Shown here piece by piece: positions 44,878 through 53,636 of a DNA stretch of 64,000 bases. The position numbers and the translations under genes are program-made. A model generated the notes under the pieces. The model was not told the origin of the DNA, ran no database searches, and saw only the letters and a list, made by a program, of their open reading frames with translations. The stretch is from Eggerthellaceae bacterium. Its GTDB lineage: Bacteria; Actinomycetota; Coriobacteriia; Coriobacteriales; Eggerthellaceae. Numbering within the stretch: position 1 is the stretch's first letter; each line of letters begins with the position of its first letter. The DNA lies in assembly GCA_910575165.1 (NCBI GenBank), contig CAJTDS010000003.1, positions 62,001 through 126,000 of the forward strand, read 5' to 3'.

Positions 44878-46317
44878 CTATTTCGCATTACGCGCAGCCT
44901 GCTCTTTTTCGTCGACTTCTCCGTCTCTTCGATGACGCCAAAGGTCGACGACCTCCTGTCGCGTGTGCACGTTCATTTTCCGGTAAACGCTTTTCATGTG
45001 GCTTTGCACTGTGCTCGGCGCGACGAACAGGAGGGCGCTTATCTTCTTCACGGTGTTTCCTTCGACGATCAGCGAGACGATTTCTTGCTCTCGCTGGGTG
45101 AGCCCGTATACTTGCCCCAGTTCTTCGAGGATGTCATCGTCAGAGACAGGGGGCGCGACGACGCTGGGTCTCTCTTCGAATAGATGGCTTCCCAAAATGC
45201 CGTAGGAAGCAATAACGAGCACGAAGCAGACGATTGCCGCGCAAGGGGCAATGTAGGATTCGAGAGGCTCTGATGCAAACCCTACCACGAAAGGCACCAC
45301 GCCATAGCTCAGGAACGAGGACGCAGCGTCGATCAGGAGAAACGCGGAGGCGAGGAACGTCGGAGGCTTTTGGCGCTCGCCGTTGCGCGAAAGGCAGAGG
45401 CAGGCGAAGAGGAACACGTTGAGTATCGTGCGCGATGCGATGACCACGGCTCTGCCTATGTTGACGCCGTTTTGATCGTTGACGACCAAGAGAAGAAGGC
45501 CCAAGAAGAAAACGACTATGATGCCTCTCCAAAGATTGCCGAGAACTCTTTGCTCCATGCTTGAGCGGGCAATGAGGGGGATGAGTAACGCGGTTAGCAA
45601 GGCCGCGATGCAGGAAGGGGCAATTGTGCTTTGCGTTGAAAGGCCGTCGACGGCGCCTCCATACAGGAGTCCGCGCAGGATGCTGCTCAGAAGAAGAAAG
45701 AGCGCGAGAATCCAAAATGCCCTTGGCAGACGGCGTCCGACGAGAACCTGCTTTTCAACCGGCGTCTCTGTCCTTTTGGGGCGTATTGCGAGCCAGCATC
45801 CGCAGGACAGTGCGGGGGCGAGCGAGGAAAGTAGTCCTGGGAAAGGCGCAGCAAGAAGGAAGCCGGTGCTGATGGCGCAGGTGACAAGGAAGGACGCCAA
45901 GCAGGCTCCCAAGACGTAGCGCGGTTTCCTGGCGACGAGCGATTCGGCCCAAGCGCACGCAAGGCCGACGAAAGACAATCCGAGAAACAGAATCGAGGCG
46001 ATTGCGAGCGGTTGCCATGCTTCGCCCAAGAGCACGAGGGCGCATGAGAATGTGGATGCACAGGCGCATACGAGGGTTACGGCCATCCTGCTTTGGCGAA
46101 GGGCACCTTCGGAGAGGTTGCCGAATAGGAGCAGGGCTCCCGCGGCGATTGCGGTGGTGAAGATGAATATCCAATGGCATTCTTGCGAGAAGACGCTGAG
46201 GTTCGCCAGCAGCGAGCTGAAGAAGGGACGCCGAAGGAATAGCCAGAAAAACGATAGACCGATCGCCATCGCCGTCGCTTCGGCTCTGCTTGCCGACGAT
46301 GCTGGGCCTTGCGTCAT
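44878..46317 (-). CDS. membrane-domain LuxR-family regulator
   Basis: 479 aa. About 12 membrane helices (for instance LACLCLSRN... and IAVVCFVLVIASYGILG) come before the C-terminal LuxR helix-turn-helix (LTQREQEIVSLIVEGNTVKK, then SALLFVAPSTVQSHMKSVYR). Start at 46317 has GGAGGGGA upstream. It is divergent from the FAD reductase at 46567 (249 bp between), so that gene is the likely target. Same design as the protein at 34117. Confidence 0.9.
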   Translation of the reverse strand: MTQGPASSASRAEATAMAIGLSFFWLFLRRPFFSSLLANLSVFSQECHWIFIFTTAIAAGALLLFGNLSEGALRQSRMAVTLVCACASTFSCALVLLGEAWQPLAIASILFLGLSFVGLACAWAESLVARKPRYVLGACLASFLVTCAISTGFLLAAPFPGLLSSLAPALSCGCWLAIRPKRTETPVEKQVLVGRRLPRAFWILALFLLLSSILRGLLYGGAVDGLSTQSTIAPSCIAALLTALLIPLIARSSMEQRVLGNLWRGIIVVFFLGLLLLVVNDQNGVNIGRAVVIASRTILNVFLFACLCLSRNGERQKPPTFLASAFLLIDAASSFLSYGVVPFVVGFASEPLESYIAPCAAIVCFVLVIASYGILGSHLFEERPSVVAPPVSDDDILEELGQVYGLTQREQEIVSLIVEGNTVKKISALLFVAPSTVQSHMKSVYRKMNVHTRQEVVDLWRHRRDGEVDEKEQAARNAK

Positions 46318-46566
46318 GCTTTCGATCCCCTCCCTCTCAATCTGTGCTTACAGGATAGCACGATGGCTAGGAAGCGACCGTATTCTCTTTGGCGACGAAC
46401 ACTGGTCTCACCTGGTGATTTCTTCAAATCCCATATTTCATGGGGCTTGATTGCCTCTTCTTTCCTCTTCTTCATGGTATGCCGACGCAATCGCGGGAGG
46501 CTAAGCTGGAGCGCGCCGGGACGCTTTCCTGGCAAATACTTCAGCAGGGGAACGGAGGAGAAGAGC

Positions 46567-48258
46567 ATGACAGGAAACATGAATCGCAGAAGCTTTCTTA
46601 AGGGAACCGCGTTGGCAATCGGGGCGTCCGCCGCTGTGGGAGCGCTCAGTGGCTGTGCGACGGGTCCACAGCCCGTCGCCCAAGCGGAAGCAGCGTTGCC
46701 AGAGGGCTTTACCGCAGAGGACTTCGAAGCTTCTGCGGCCGAATACGAGCCCATTAGTGATTTCAGCGACGAGAAAACCTATGACGTCGTGGTGGTGGGA
46801 GCCGGCACGGCGGGCCTTCCCGCAGTTCTGACGGCGCTCGAAGAGGGGGCGACCGTCGCTTGTCTGCAAAAGGAGCCGACCACCATCTCGCAAGGGAACA
46901 ACTCGTCGGGCATGATTCTTGAGGAGAGCACGGAAAACGCCGTTAACAAGTGGATGCAGGCTTACCGTAAGGCAGTGCAATATCGAACGAACCTGGCGCA
47001 ACTTCAGTTCTTCGCGCTTCATTCAGGCGAGACGTTGTGCTGGTTGGACAAAATGGCCGAAGAGGTCGGATACCCCGCCTGCACCTACAACGATACCACG
47101 CGTACCTACGAAGAAGAGGTTGCTTCGTTTCGCCGGCACACTTTCGGCGAGAAGCCAGAGAATCACGGAAAGCTTATTGAGGCTTTGGCGGGGCTCGCCG
47201 AGCAGAGGGGAGCCGATTTCTTTTACAGCACTCCCGGCGTGCAGCTGCTGATGGAGGACGGGGCGTGCGTGGGCGTTGTGGGCAAAGCGCAAGATGGCTA
47301 CATCAAGTTCAACGCGACGCAGGCGGTCATTGTTGCGACGGGAGATTACCAGAACAACGAGTCTCTCGTCAGGCGATACTCTCCCGATGCCGCGCCGTTT
47401 GCTCGCAAACAGGTCAACAAGACTGGCGATGGAATCCTCATGTGTGCCTTGGCCGGAGGATGGATGAGCCATGTTGGTCATGCGAAACAGTTCCACGATA
47501 TGGATTCCGCTCCCAAGCCCATCGCTGAGCTGCCCTTCCTTGCGGTCGATATGAACGGCGAGCGCTTTATGAACGAGGACATTCCCATGATTTCGTGGAA
47601 CCTGACCCTGTCCGAGAAGAACACGGCCGGCGACGACCCCGGAGTGTTCTGCAGGATCTTCGATAGCTCCTATCCAGAGAAGATTGCAACATGGGGAGGT
47701 ACCGCTCCCAAACCCGAGGCACTTGAGAAATACATTCCAGGCCTCGTAGAGAACCCGAAGGGGGTCTACCCCGACCTCGTCAACACGCATCGCTGCGACA
47801 CTCTTGACGAGTTGGCTGGCGAGCTCGGCATCCCAGCAGACAACCTGAAGGCTAGCGTTGCCCGCTTCAACGAAATGTGCGCAAAAGGAAAGGACACCGA
47901 CTTCGGGCTCGACGAGCGGTTTCTTCAACCAATCGATACTCCGCCGTACTGGGGTGTGTCGCAATGGGTGCGGGTCTCCGCGATTTGCAGCGGCCTTGTC
48001 GTGGACGGAAACTATCAGGTAGTGGACCGTGAGCGGAATCCGATTCCGGGGCTCTACGCCGTCGGCTTCTGTGCCGGTGAGCTATGCGGCAATCATGACT
48101 GGATCTACACCGATGGTATGGCAGCGGGGTCGTGCTTCACTTCCGGACGCTATGCCACGATTCATGCAATTACCGGTGCTCTTTCTCCGGCGAAGCCAGT
48201 GGCGTGGGACGAAGTGAAGGGCCTCTATGCGGATGCTCCGAAGGCGGTAGGGGCTTAG
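46567..48258 (+). CDS. Tat-exported FAD-dependent reductase (fumarate/urocanate reductase-like)
   Basis: 563 aa. Twin-arginine motif NRRSFLKG and lipobox LSGCATG give a Tat-exported lipoprotein. FAD_binding_2 features are VVVGAGTAGLPAVLTALEEG, SQGNNSSGMILEE and the C-terminal LYAVGFCAGELCGNHDW. It has no FMN-binding domain. Codon use and base composition are somewhat less GC-rich than neighbours, so the luxR/reductase pair may be acquired. GGAGGAGAAGAGC precedes the ATG; an upstream in-frame ATG at 46309 is rejected. Confidence 0.92.
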   Translation: MTGNMNRRSFLKGTALAIGASAAVGALSGCATGPQPVAQAEAALPEGFTAEDFEASAAEYEPISDFSDEKTYDVVVVGAGTAGLPAVLTALEEGATVACLQKEPTTISQGNNSSGMILEESTENAVNKWMQAYRKAVQYRTNLAQLQFFALHSGETLCWLDKMAEEVGYPACTYNDTTRTYEEEVASFRRHTFGEKPENHGKLIEALAGLAEQRGADFFYSTPGVQLLMEDGACVGVVGKAQDGYIKFNATQAVIVATGDYQNNESLVRRYSPDAAPFARKQVNKTGDGILMCALAGGWMSHVGHAKQFHDMDSAPKPIAELPFLAVDMNGERFMNEDIPMISWNLTLSEKNTAGDDPGVFCRIFDSSYPEKIATWGGTAPKPEALEKYIPGLVENPKGVYPDLVNTHRCDTLDELAGELGIPADNLKASVARFNEMCAKGKDTDFGLDERFLQPIDTPPYWGVSQWVRVSAICSGLVVDGNYQVVDRERNPIPGLYAVGFCAGELCGNHDWIYTDGMAAGSCFTSGRYATIHAITGALSPAKPVAWDEVKGLYADAPKAVGA

Positions 48259-48273
48259 GGTGGCCCGATTCGG

Positions 48274-48355
48274 GTGCCCCAGGTCCTATTCGCCGGTTTC
48301 GTCTGCCCCCTGCTGCGGTGAGGATTTCGAGATGTCCGAGCTGGTGGGGCCGTAG
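48274..48355 (+). pseudogene. frameshifted remnant of a rubredoxin domain
   Basis: After removing one C from the C-run at 48305-48309, the sequence reads FAGFVCPCCGEDFEMSELVGP and stops at TAG 48353, matching LPADFTCPCCGVGPEMFERVEL of the intact gene at 44.7 kb (about 75% identity over the last 48 bp). The upstream part is lost at the reductase stop. It is followed, at the same distance as in the intact gene, by the shared hairpin. Confidence 0.75.
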
Positions 48356-48382
48356 ACGCCGGCAGCCTGCCGAAAGCCAACC

Positions 48383-48428
48383 GTAGCGAAGGCGGCGCAG
48401 TCCTCGATGGCTGCGCCGCCTTCGCTAC
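48383..48428. terminator. strong bidirectional hairpin between reductase and methyltransferase
   Basis: An 18-bp perfect stem (GTAGCGAAGGCGGCGCAG and complement) with a 10-nt loop TCCTCGATGG. The inner stem and loop match the hairpin at 44767-44794. Confidence 0.8.
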
Positions 48429-48441
48429 AACTTCGCAGGGT

Positions 48442-49335
48442 TTACTTTTCCCAGGCAATAAACGCCCAGGCCACTATACGAGGTTGCTTCAGGTGCCAGG
48501 CGCCTTGGGGCACCCCTTTTTGATCGGATTCTCCGGCGTGGGGGTTCGGCTCCAAATTTTCTTCCAGCCAGCCGCGCAGGCGATCGCAGGCGGCGGCAAG
48601 CTCGGCTTCGGTGGCGCCCACCGACCCGGCGTCGCGAATCATCTTGGCGAAGTCGTCGTAGGCGTCCTCGGGCGTGGCGAAGGTGTCCTCGCGGGTGCTG
48701 TTGATATAGTCCACCTGCGGCTTCAGCCCTTCGTCCGCCAGGATGTTGAAGGCGTACAGGTAGTCGCGCCCCAGCACTTGCGAAAGCCCTACGGCCGAGA
48801 GTATCCGCTCGTCCACCCGCGGGCTCGACCCGGTGGACAGCGTGATGCATACGCGGCGACGCGCCACATCGGTCAGTCGCATCAGCGAGTCGCGCAGGTC
48901 GTCGGTGGCGATGGAGCGCGAGGCGATGGCCACGTCGACCATGCCGGTCCGCACGCCGAAGGCAGCCCAGTCGTCGTCCCAGCTCATGCACTTCGGAAAT
49001 ACCGTCGTCACTCCAGCGGTGTCAAGGTTTCGCTGCATGGCGTCCAGCATCCCTTGGGAGAAGTCGGCGGCCACCACCTTGTGTCCGGCCTGCCCCAGCG
49101 GCACGGCCAGCGCTCCGGTGCCGCAGCCCATGTCGAACACCGTCTCGCCGGGCTTGATGTCGGCCAGGTGCAGGAAGTCCTCTACGTAGCGATTCGGCGC
49201 GTCCTTGGTGGTGAAGGTGGCGGCGCGCTTGTCCCAGTAGGCGGAATCGTCCTTGCGGCGGCGCAACCGCTGCAGCTCCTGCCACTCCGCGTTCCAGTCG
49301 TAGCTGGTCAGCAGGGGAGTAAAGTTATCGCTCAT
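48442..49335 (-). CDS. class I SAM-dependent methyltransferase
   Basis: 297 aa. The SAM-binding motif I is ETVFDMGCGTGALAVPLGQ and the post-motif acid is VVAADFSQGML. The N-terminus (SDNFTPLLTSYDWNAEWQEL) and the LRDSLMRLTDVARRR region are recognisable only as a methyltransferase of unknown target. GGAAAGGAAGG precedes the ATG. It converges with the reductase gene. Confidence 0.88.
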   Translation of the reverse strand: MSDNFTPLLTSYDWNAEWQELQRLRRRKDDSAYWDKRAATFTTKDAPNRYVEDFLHLADIKPGETVFDMGCGTGALAVPLGQAGHKVVAADFSQGMLDAMQRNLDTAGVTTVFPKCMSWDDDWAAFGVRTGMVDVAIASRSIATDDLRDSLMRLTDVARRRVCITLSTGSSPRVDERILSAVGLSQVLGRDYLYAFNILADEGLKPQVDYINSTREDTFATPEDAYDDFAKMIRDAGSVGATEAELAAACDRLRGWLEENLEPNPHAGESDQKGVPQGAWHLKQPRIVAWAFIAWEK

Positions 49336-49363
49336 GGCCTTCCTTTCCGCATTGCTCGCATCA

Positions 49364-49470
49364 GGCCCGAAGGACAGGGGTCCACGCGCAGTTCCGCACG
49401 AGGGCAGAACGCGAAGCGTTCGGTGCCCGAGCTCAGGACTGTTCGAGTATGGACTCCTGTCCTTCGGGCC
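49364..49470 (-). repeat. probable diverged core-plus-arms hairpin element (copy 4)
   Basis: Arms of 20 nt (49364-49383 and 49451-49470, 19 complementary with one G-T pair) enclose a 67-nt core. On the minus strand the core shares GTCCT, GCTCGGG and TGCGGAAC with the cores at 12.7-12.9 and 32.0 kb in the same order. It starts 24 bp after the DUF1385 stop, in the same orientation as that gene. Confidence 0.55.
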
Positions 49471-49493
49471 CCTCCGCGAAATTCAGGTTGGTA

Positions 49494-50831
49494 CTACGAG
49501 GCACCTTCGGCAACAGGCTTGCCGCCAGCCGCGGCCGCTGCCTCTTCCCGCTGCTCCCGCTCCAGCACCAGCTTCATGGCCTCGATGGCGCATTCGATCT
49601 GGCCGTCGTCGGGCTCGTTGGTAGTCAGGTACTGCAGCTGCATACCGGGCCACAGCACCACCTTCACCAGCGGGTTGTCCGGGTGGCTGCCGGCCCACTT
49701 CACCGTGATCTCGTAGGCGATGCCGGCAATGACGGGCACGAACAGGATGCGGATGGCGATAACTAGCGCCAGTTTCGGCGCCCCGTCGGGGATGCCCCAG
49801 GCGCTGATGAGCGCCGGCACCGGAATGACGGTGTACACGAAGATGGCGATGATCATGACCATGATCAGGAACGCCGTGCCGCAGCGCACGTGCAGGCGCG
49901 GGAAGCTGCGGGCGTTCTCGGGCGTGAGGGGCAGTCCGTGCTCGAAGCAGTGGATGGTCTTGTGCTCGGCGCCGTGGTAGCCGAACATGCGCTTGATGTC
50001 GCTCATGCGGCCGATCAGCCACAGGTAGCCCACGAATACCGCCACGCGCAGGATGCCGTCCACGATGTTCCAGGCGATGGGGTTGCCATCGTACTCGCCC
50101 ACCAGCAGGTTCGTGATGAAGGCCGGCGCCACGATGAACAGCACCACGCCCAGCACCAGTCCGAACACCATGGAGACCACCATCTCCTTGTGCCCGAACT
50201 CCACCTCCTCGTCCATGAAACCCTTCTTGGGCTCGGCTGACTCGCTGCCCTCGGCGGTGGGGGAGGCCTGCGCTTCGCCGGCGGGCGCGGGCTCGCTCAC
50301 TACCTCCAAGGTGCGTTGGGCTCCCAGGGCGTCGATGACGGTGTCGGGACGGCCGAAGTCGTCCTTCCAGCTGAAGGCACGCTCGTTGGCGGCGGCCAGA
50401 GCAGCAGGGTCGACGCCGGTGTTTCGGCCGGCCCCGTCGCCGAACTCGTCTTCGAAGGCGTTGTCCAGCAGCACCGCTTCCAGCTCTTCCTGGTGAAGAT
50501 TCTCCTTCGCGCGCTCGGTGTCGGCCTGGCCTGCGCTCTCGTCGAAGGCGTGCATGGCCGCGATCTCGAGCGCCTTGAACCCCAGCGCCAGCGACTCCAC
50601 CATGGCGCGGCATCCGCGCACCAGCGGCCAGTACATCCAGCCGTTCTTCTTCCTGCCGCTGGCCAGGTCGTGTTCTTCCGTGTAAACCTGGCCGTTGGGC
50701 TGGCGCACCGCCACCGACCAGTTGTACTTCCCGCGCATCATGATCCCCTCGATGAGCGCCTGGCCGCCCACGTGGGTCTTCAGCGCCCCGTCTTCGGAGA
50801 AGGCGCGGGATGCGTCGCTCTTCTTGGCCAT
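49494..50831 (-). CDS. DUF1385 family membrane protein
   Basis: 445 aa. The DUF1385 N-terminus (HVGGQALIEGIMMRGKYNWS) and C-terminal membrane part (HGAEHKTIHCFEHGLPLTPE, RCGTAFLIMVMIIAIF) are present. An acidic stretch of about 100 residues is inserted after the first helix. Conserved His/Glu residues suggest a metal site; the function is unknown. It is 4 bp from the thyX stop and is probably translationally coupled to it. A core-plus-arms hairpin follows. Confidence 0.9.
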   Translation of the reverse strand: MAKKSDASRAFSEDGALKTHVGGQALIEGIMMRGKYNWSVAVRQPNGQVYTEEHDLASGRKKNGWMYWPLVRGCRAMVESLALGFKALEIAAMHAFDESAGQADTERAKENLHQEELEAVLLDNAFEDEFGDGAGRNTGVDPAALAAANERAFSWKDDFGRPDTVIDALGAQRTLEVVSEPAPAGEAQASPTAEGSESAEPKKGFMDEEVEFGHKEMVVSMVFGLVLGVVLFIVAPAFITNLLVGEYDGNPIAWNIVDGILRVAVFVGYLWLIGRMSDIKRMFGYHGAEHKTIHCFEHGLPLTPENARSFPRLHVRCGTAFLIMVMIIAIFVYTVIPVPALISAWGIPDGAPKLALVIAIRILFVPVIAGIAYEITVKWAGSHPDNPLVKVVLWPGMQLQYLTTNEPDDGQIECAIEAMKLVLEREQREEAAAAAGGKPVAEGAS

Positions 50832-50835
50832 GGTG

Positions 50836-51528
50836 CTAGGCCCCCAGGGCGTCGCGCGACACGCGGGGGTAGGGGTTTCCGCAGGTCATTTTCCCTTCGG
50901 GGCAGGCACCGCTCACGCAGGGAGCCCCGGCGTCGGCGAAGATGAACGGCGCGGTGGGCCGGGCCAGCTCCAGCATCTTGTGGGCCATGTCGCGAATCTC
51001 CCATTGGGCGCGGTTGCAGCAGCGCAGCTTGAAGAAGTGCAGCAGCTCGCGCACGTTCATGGTGATGACGATCTTGCTCTCGGCGGCGTTGGGCAGCAGA
51101 TAGCGCGCATCTTCCGCGGGAACGCCTAGCTCAAGCAGTTTCTGGTAGCCGTCCACCGCCGCCTGCACCGCATCGTCGAAGGCGGCCGAGGCCTCGGGGT
51201 CCTGGGCCACGGAGTCGGGCTTGACCACGGGCACGCCGTTTCTGAACTTCACGTAGCGCTGGCTCTGCTGATTGAAGCTGGCGATGCGGTGGCGCACCAG
51301 CTGGTGGGTGAGGGCTCGCGAGACGCCGTCCACGGCGAAGGTGTAGCTGGCGTGCTCAAGGGTGGAGAAGTGGCCGCTGCCCATGATGGTGGAAAGCACG
51401 CTTCTCACGCGCTCCTCGGGCATGGTCTCCATCAGCTCGCTGGCGCCCACCGGGGCGTAGCACAGGCGTGCTGCGGTGGCGATGGCGCGCTCGGGGTCGG
51501 GGGTGTGGTACAGAAGCTCAACTTGCAT
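50836..51528 (-). CDS. thyX: FAD-dependent thymidylate synthase
   Basis: 230 aa. ThyX motif RHRIASFNQQSQRYV and the FAD-binding HFSTLEHASYTF are present. It methylates dUMP to dTMP with FAD, without the ThyA mechanism. The start at 51528 (MQVELLYHT) has GAGGAG upstream; the longer frame to 51627 is rejected. It forms an operon with DUF1385 4 bp downstream. Confidence 0.96.
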   Translation of the reverse strand: MQVELLYHTPDPERAIATAARLCYAPVGASELMETMPEERVRSVLSTIMGSGHFSTLEHASYTFAVDGVSRALTHQLVRHRIASFNQQSQRYVKFRNGVPVVKPDSVAQDPEASAAFDDAVQAAVDGYQKLLELGVPAEDARYLLPNAAESKIVITMNVRELLHFFKLRCCNRAQWEIRDMAHKMLELARPTAPFIFADAGAPCVSGACPEGKMTCGNPYPRVSRDALGA

Positions 51529-51674
51529 GGGGGCTCCTCGAGGGTGGGGTGCCGGCAGGATTGTTCGCGCTTCAGTATAGCAAGCGCGGCGAACCCTGCT
51601 TCGGCGAAGGCCCCAGGCAACACCCAATGCGCACGGCGGGTCGGCGGGTGCCGTGCCGCCGTGCGGCTGCGTCT

Positions 51675-52196
51675 CTAGCCCAGCATCGAGGCGTAGGCCA
51701 GGTAGTCCTGGGCGTCGGGCGGAATGGCGAAGGTGATCTCCTGCCCGTAGGCCTCCACGGTGACGTAGCCCGGGTCGTCGTAGAGGGTGACGGTGCCGTC
51801 CACCCCCATGGCGCTCCCGGAGAACGAGCCGGTCTCAGCGGCGGAGTCGGGCAGCGTGGTGGCTTGCCAGTCCTCCACGTTGATGGCGCTCACGGCGCTC
51901 TGCACGGTGTCGGCGGGGATGCCCGTGGCCTCGGCGATGCGGTCCACGTTGGAGTCCAGTGCGCTTTGCACCCGGGTCTTGATGCCGCTCGCGTCGATGG
52001 CCGCGTTGACCGCGCCGTCCTTGGCACCGCCCACGGCGTTCTCGAAGCCGCTCTTCAGGTCGTCCACCGCCTCCACGATGCCGGCAAGGGGCGAATCGTC
52101 CAGCAGGTCGTCCAGCGACGGCACGGCGATAACCGCCACGCAGGCGAGCACGAGGGCGCCGATCAGGCCGAGGAACAGAGCGAGTACTTTCTTCAT
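51675..52196 (-). CDS. hypothetical exported or membrane-anchored protein
   Basis: 173 aa. A single N-terminal hydrophobic segment (VLALFLGLIGALVLACVAVI) is either a signal peptide or an anchor. The exposed part has no family I recognise; the end (VTLYDDPGYVTVEAYGQEIT) looks beta-rich. GGAAAGGAAGG precedes the ATG. It sits between thyX and cysE on the same strand. Confidence 0.75.
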   Translation of the reverse strand: MKKVLALFLGLIGALVLACVAVIAVPSLDDLLDDSPLAGIVEAVDDLKSGFENAVGGAKDGAVNAAIDASGIKTRVQSALDSNVDRIAEATGIPADTVQSAVSAINVEDWQATTLPDSAAETGSFSGSAMGVDGTVTLYDDPGYVTVEAYGQEITFAIPPDAQDYLAYASMLG

Positions 52197-52315
52197 GGGT
52201 GGACCTTCCTTTCCTGTTGCTCCTTAAGGGAAAAGCGGTTCTCCTGGTAAGGCGGCGCCGCGGTTGCGCCCGGGCTGCATTCGGCGCGGGCGCAACCGGC
52301 AGACGTTGCGGTTCT

Positions 52316-53269
52316 CTAGTCCAGCTCGCCGGGGCGGCGCACGGTAACCTCCTGCGCCTTCACCGACACGCGGGAATGGGGCGGCACCGAGGCGGTGATG
52401 AATGTGGAGCCGGCGATGACCGACCCCTCGCCGATGACCGTCTCGCCGCCAAGGACGCTGGCGTTCGAGTAGATGGTCACGTTGTTCTCGATGGTGGGAT
52501 GGCGCTTCACGCCCGAAAGCCGCTGGCCTCCGCGGGTGGAGAGCGCGCCCAGGGTCACGCCCTGGTAGAGCTTCACGTGGTCGCCGATGGCGGTGGTCTC
52601 GCCGATCACCACGCCCGTGCCGTGGTCGATGAAGAAGTACTCGCCTATGTGCGCGCCGGCGCCGATGTCGATGCCGGTGGACGAGTGGGCGATCTCGGTC
52701 ATCACCCGGGGCAGGATGGGCACGTCCTGCTGGAAGAGCACGTGGGCGATGCGGTACACGTAGATGGCGTAGAGCCCCGGGTAGGTGAAGATGACCTCCT
52801 CCTTCGAGCCGGCCGCCGGGTCGCCGTCGAAGAGCGCCTGCACGTCGGTGAGCAGGACGCGCTGGATTTCCGGCAGCTCGTTGAAGAAGGCGGCGCACAC
52901 CTCGTCGGCACGCTTCTGCACCTCGTCGTCGGAGCAGAAACGGCAGGGGCGGCAGTCGTCGTCGCAGCTGCTGCCAGCGCCGGAGGCCGCGTCGGTGGCG
53001 GTGTAGGCGAAGGCCAGCACCAGCTGCTCGCGCAGGGCGCGCTCAACTTCGATGAGCGTCTGCCCGATGAAGTAGGAGGGGCTGGTGGAGGACGTGAGCA
53101 TCTCCTGGCCGAAGTAGCCCGGGAACATCACGCGCCGCAGCTCGGTGATGATGCCCTTGATGGCCGTGCGGTTGGGGAAGCGCCGGCCCGGCTTGGTGAA
53201 GAATATCTCGTCGGCTTCGTAGTTCTTCTCGATGCGTGCGACGATGCGCTCCAGGTCCTCTCCGAACAT
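52316..53269 (-). CDS. cysE: serine O-acetyltransferase with cysteine-rich insert
   Basis: 317 aa. The hexapeptide left-handed beta helix is clear ([20 protein letters not shown]) with the catalytic HSSTGIDIG and DHGTGV. It makes O-acetylserine for cysteine synthesis. About 120 extra N-terminal residues contain the cluster [11 protein letters not shown], which could bind metal. The start at 53269 has GAGGAGG upstream; the frame to 53491 has no support. It is divergent from the topoisomerase gene. Confidence 0.92.
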   Translation of the reverse strand: MFGEDLERIVARIEKNYEADEIFFTKPGRRFPNRTAIKGIITELRRVMFPGYFGQEMLTSSTSPSYFIGQTLIEVERALREQLVLAFAYTATDAASGAGSSCDDDCRPCRFCSDDEVQKRADEVCAAFFNELPEIQRVLLTDVQALFDGDPAAGSKEEVIFTYPGLYAIYVYRIAHVLFQQDVPILPRVMTEIAHSSTGIDIGAGAHIGEYFFIDHGTGVVIGETTAIGDHVKLYQGVTLGALSTRGGQRLSGVKRHPTIENNVTIYSNASVLGGETVIGEGSVIAGSTFITASVPPHSRVSVKAQEVTVRRPGELD

Positions 53270-53511
53270 AGGGCCTCCTCGGTTCGATAACGTGAACGAT
53301 GCCCGGCTGCGCCGCTCTTGGGCTGGTTCGCGGCGGTCCTGCGGCAGGCGGATAGCTTTCCATGGTATCCCACTGCGCGGGCTGTCGGGACCGCGGCGGG
53401 TGCGTTTCCACGGCGGGTGCAAAGGTTTTGCATAGGGCCTCCGCGGGGAATTAGGGGGTTTCGCTCGCCGGAAAAATGTGTATGCTAACAAGCTTGCGGG
53501 AACTTTCGAGC

Positions 53512-53552
53512 TTCCCCCTGAGGCAGGCCCTAGAGCGAAACTTCAGGGGGAA
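53512..53552 (+). promoter_or_regulatory. leader hairpin of the topoisomerase gene
   Basis: TTCCCCCTGA and TCAGGGGGAA form a perfect 10-bp stem with a 21-nt loop, 85 nt before the GTG start. A TATGCT box lies upstream near 53481. It could be a leader structure or an operator. Confidence 0.4.
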
Positions 53553-53636
53553 ATCGTGCAGAATATACTGTCGAGCTGCGGCTTTCGCGGCATAAAGGCG
53601 CGTTTTCGTGGGGCGCCAAGGGAAAGGAAGGCTTGC

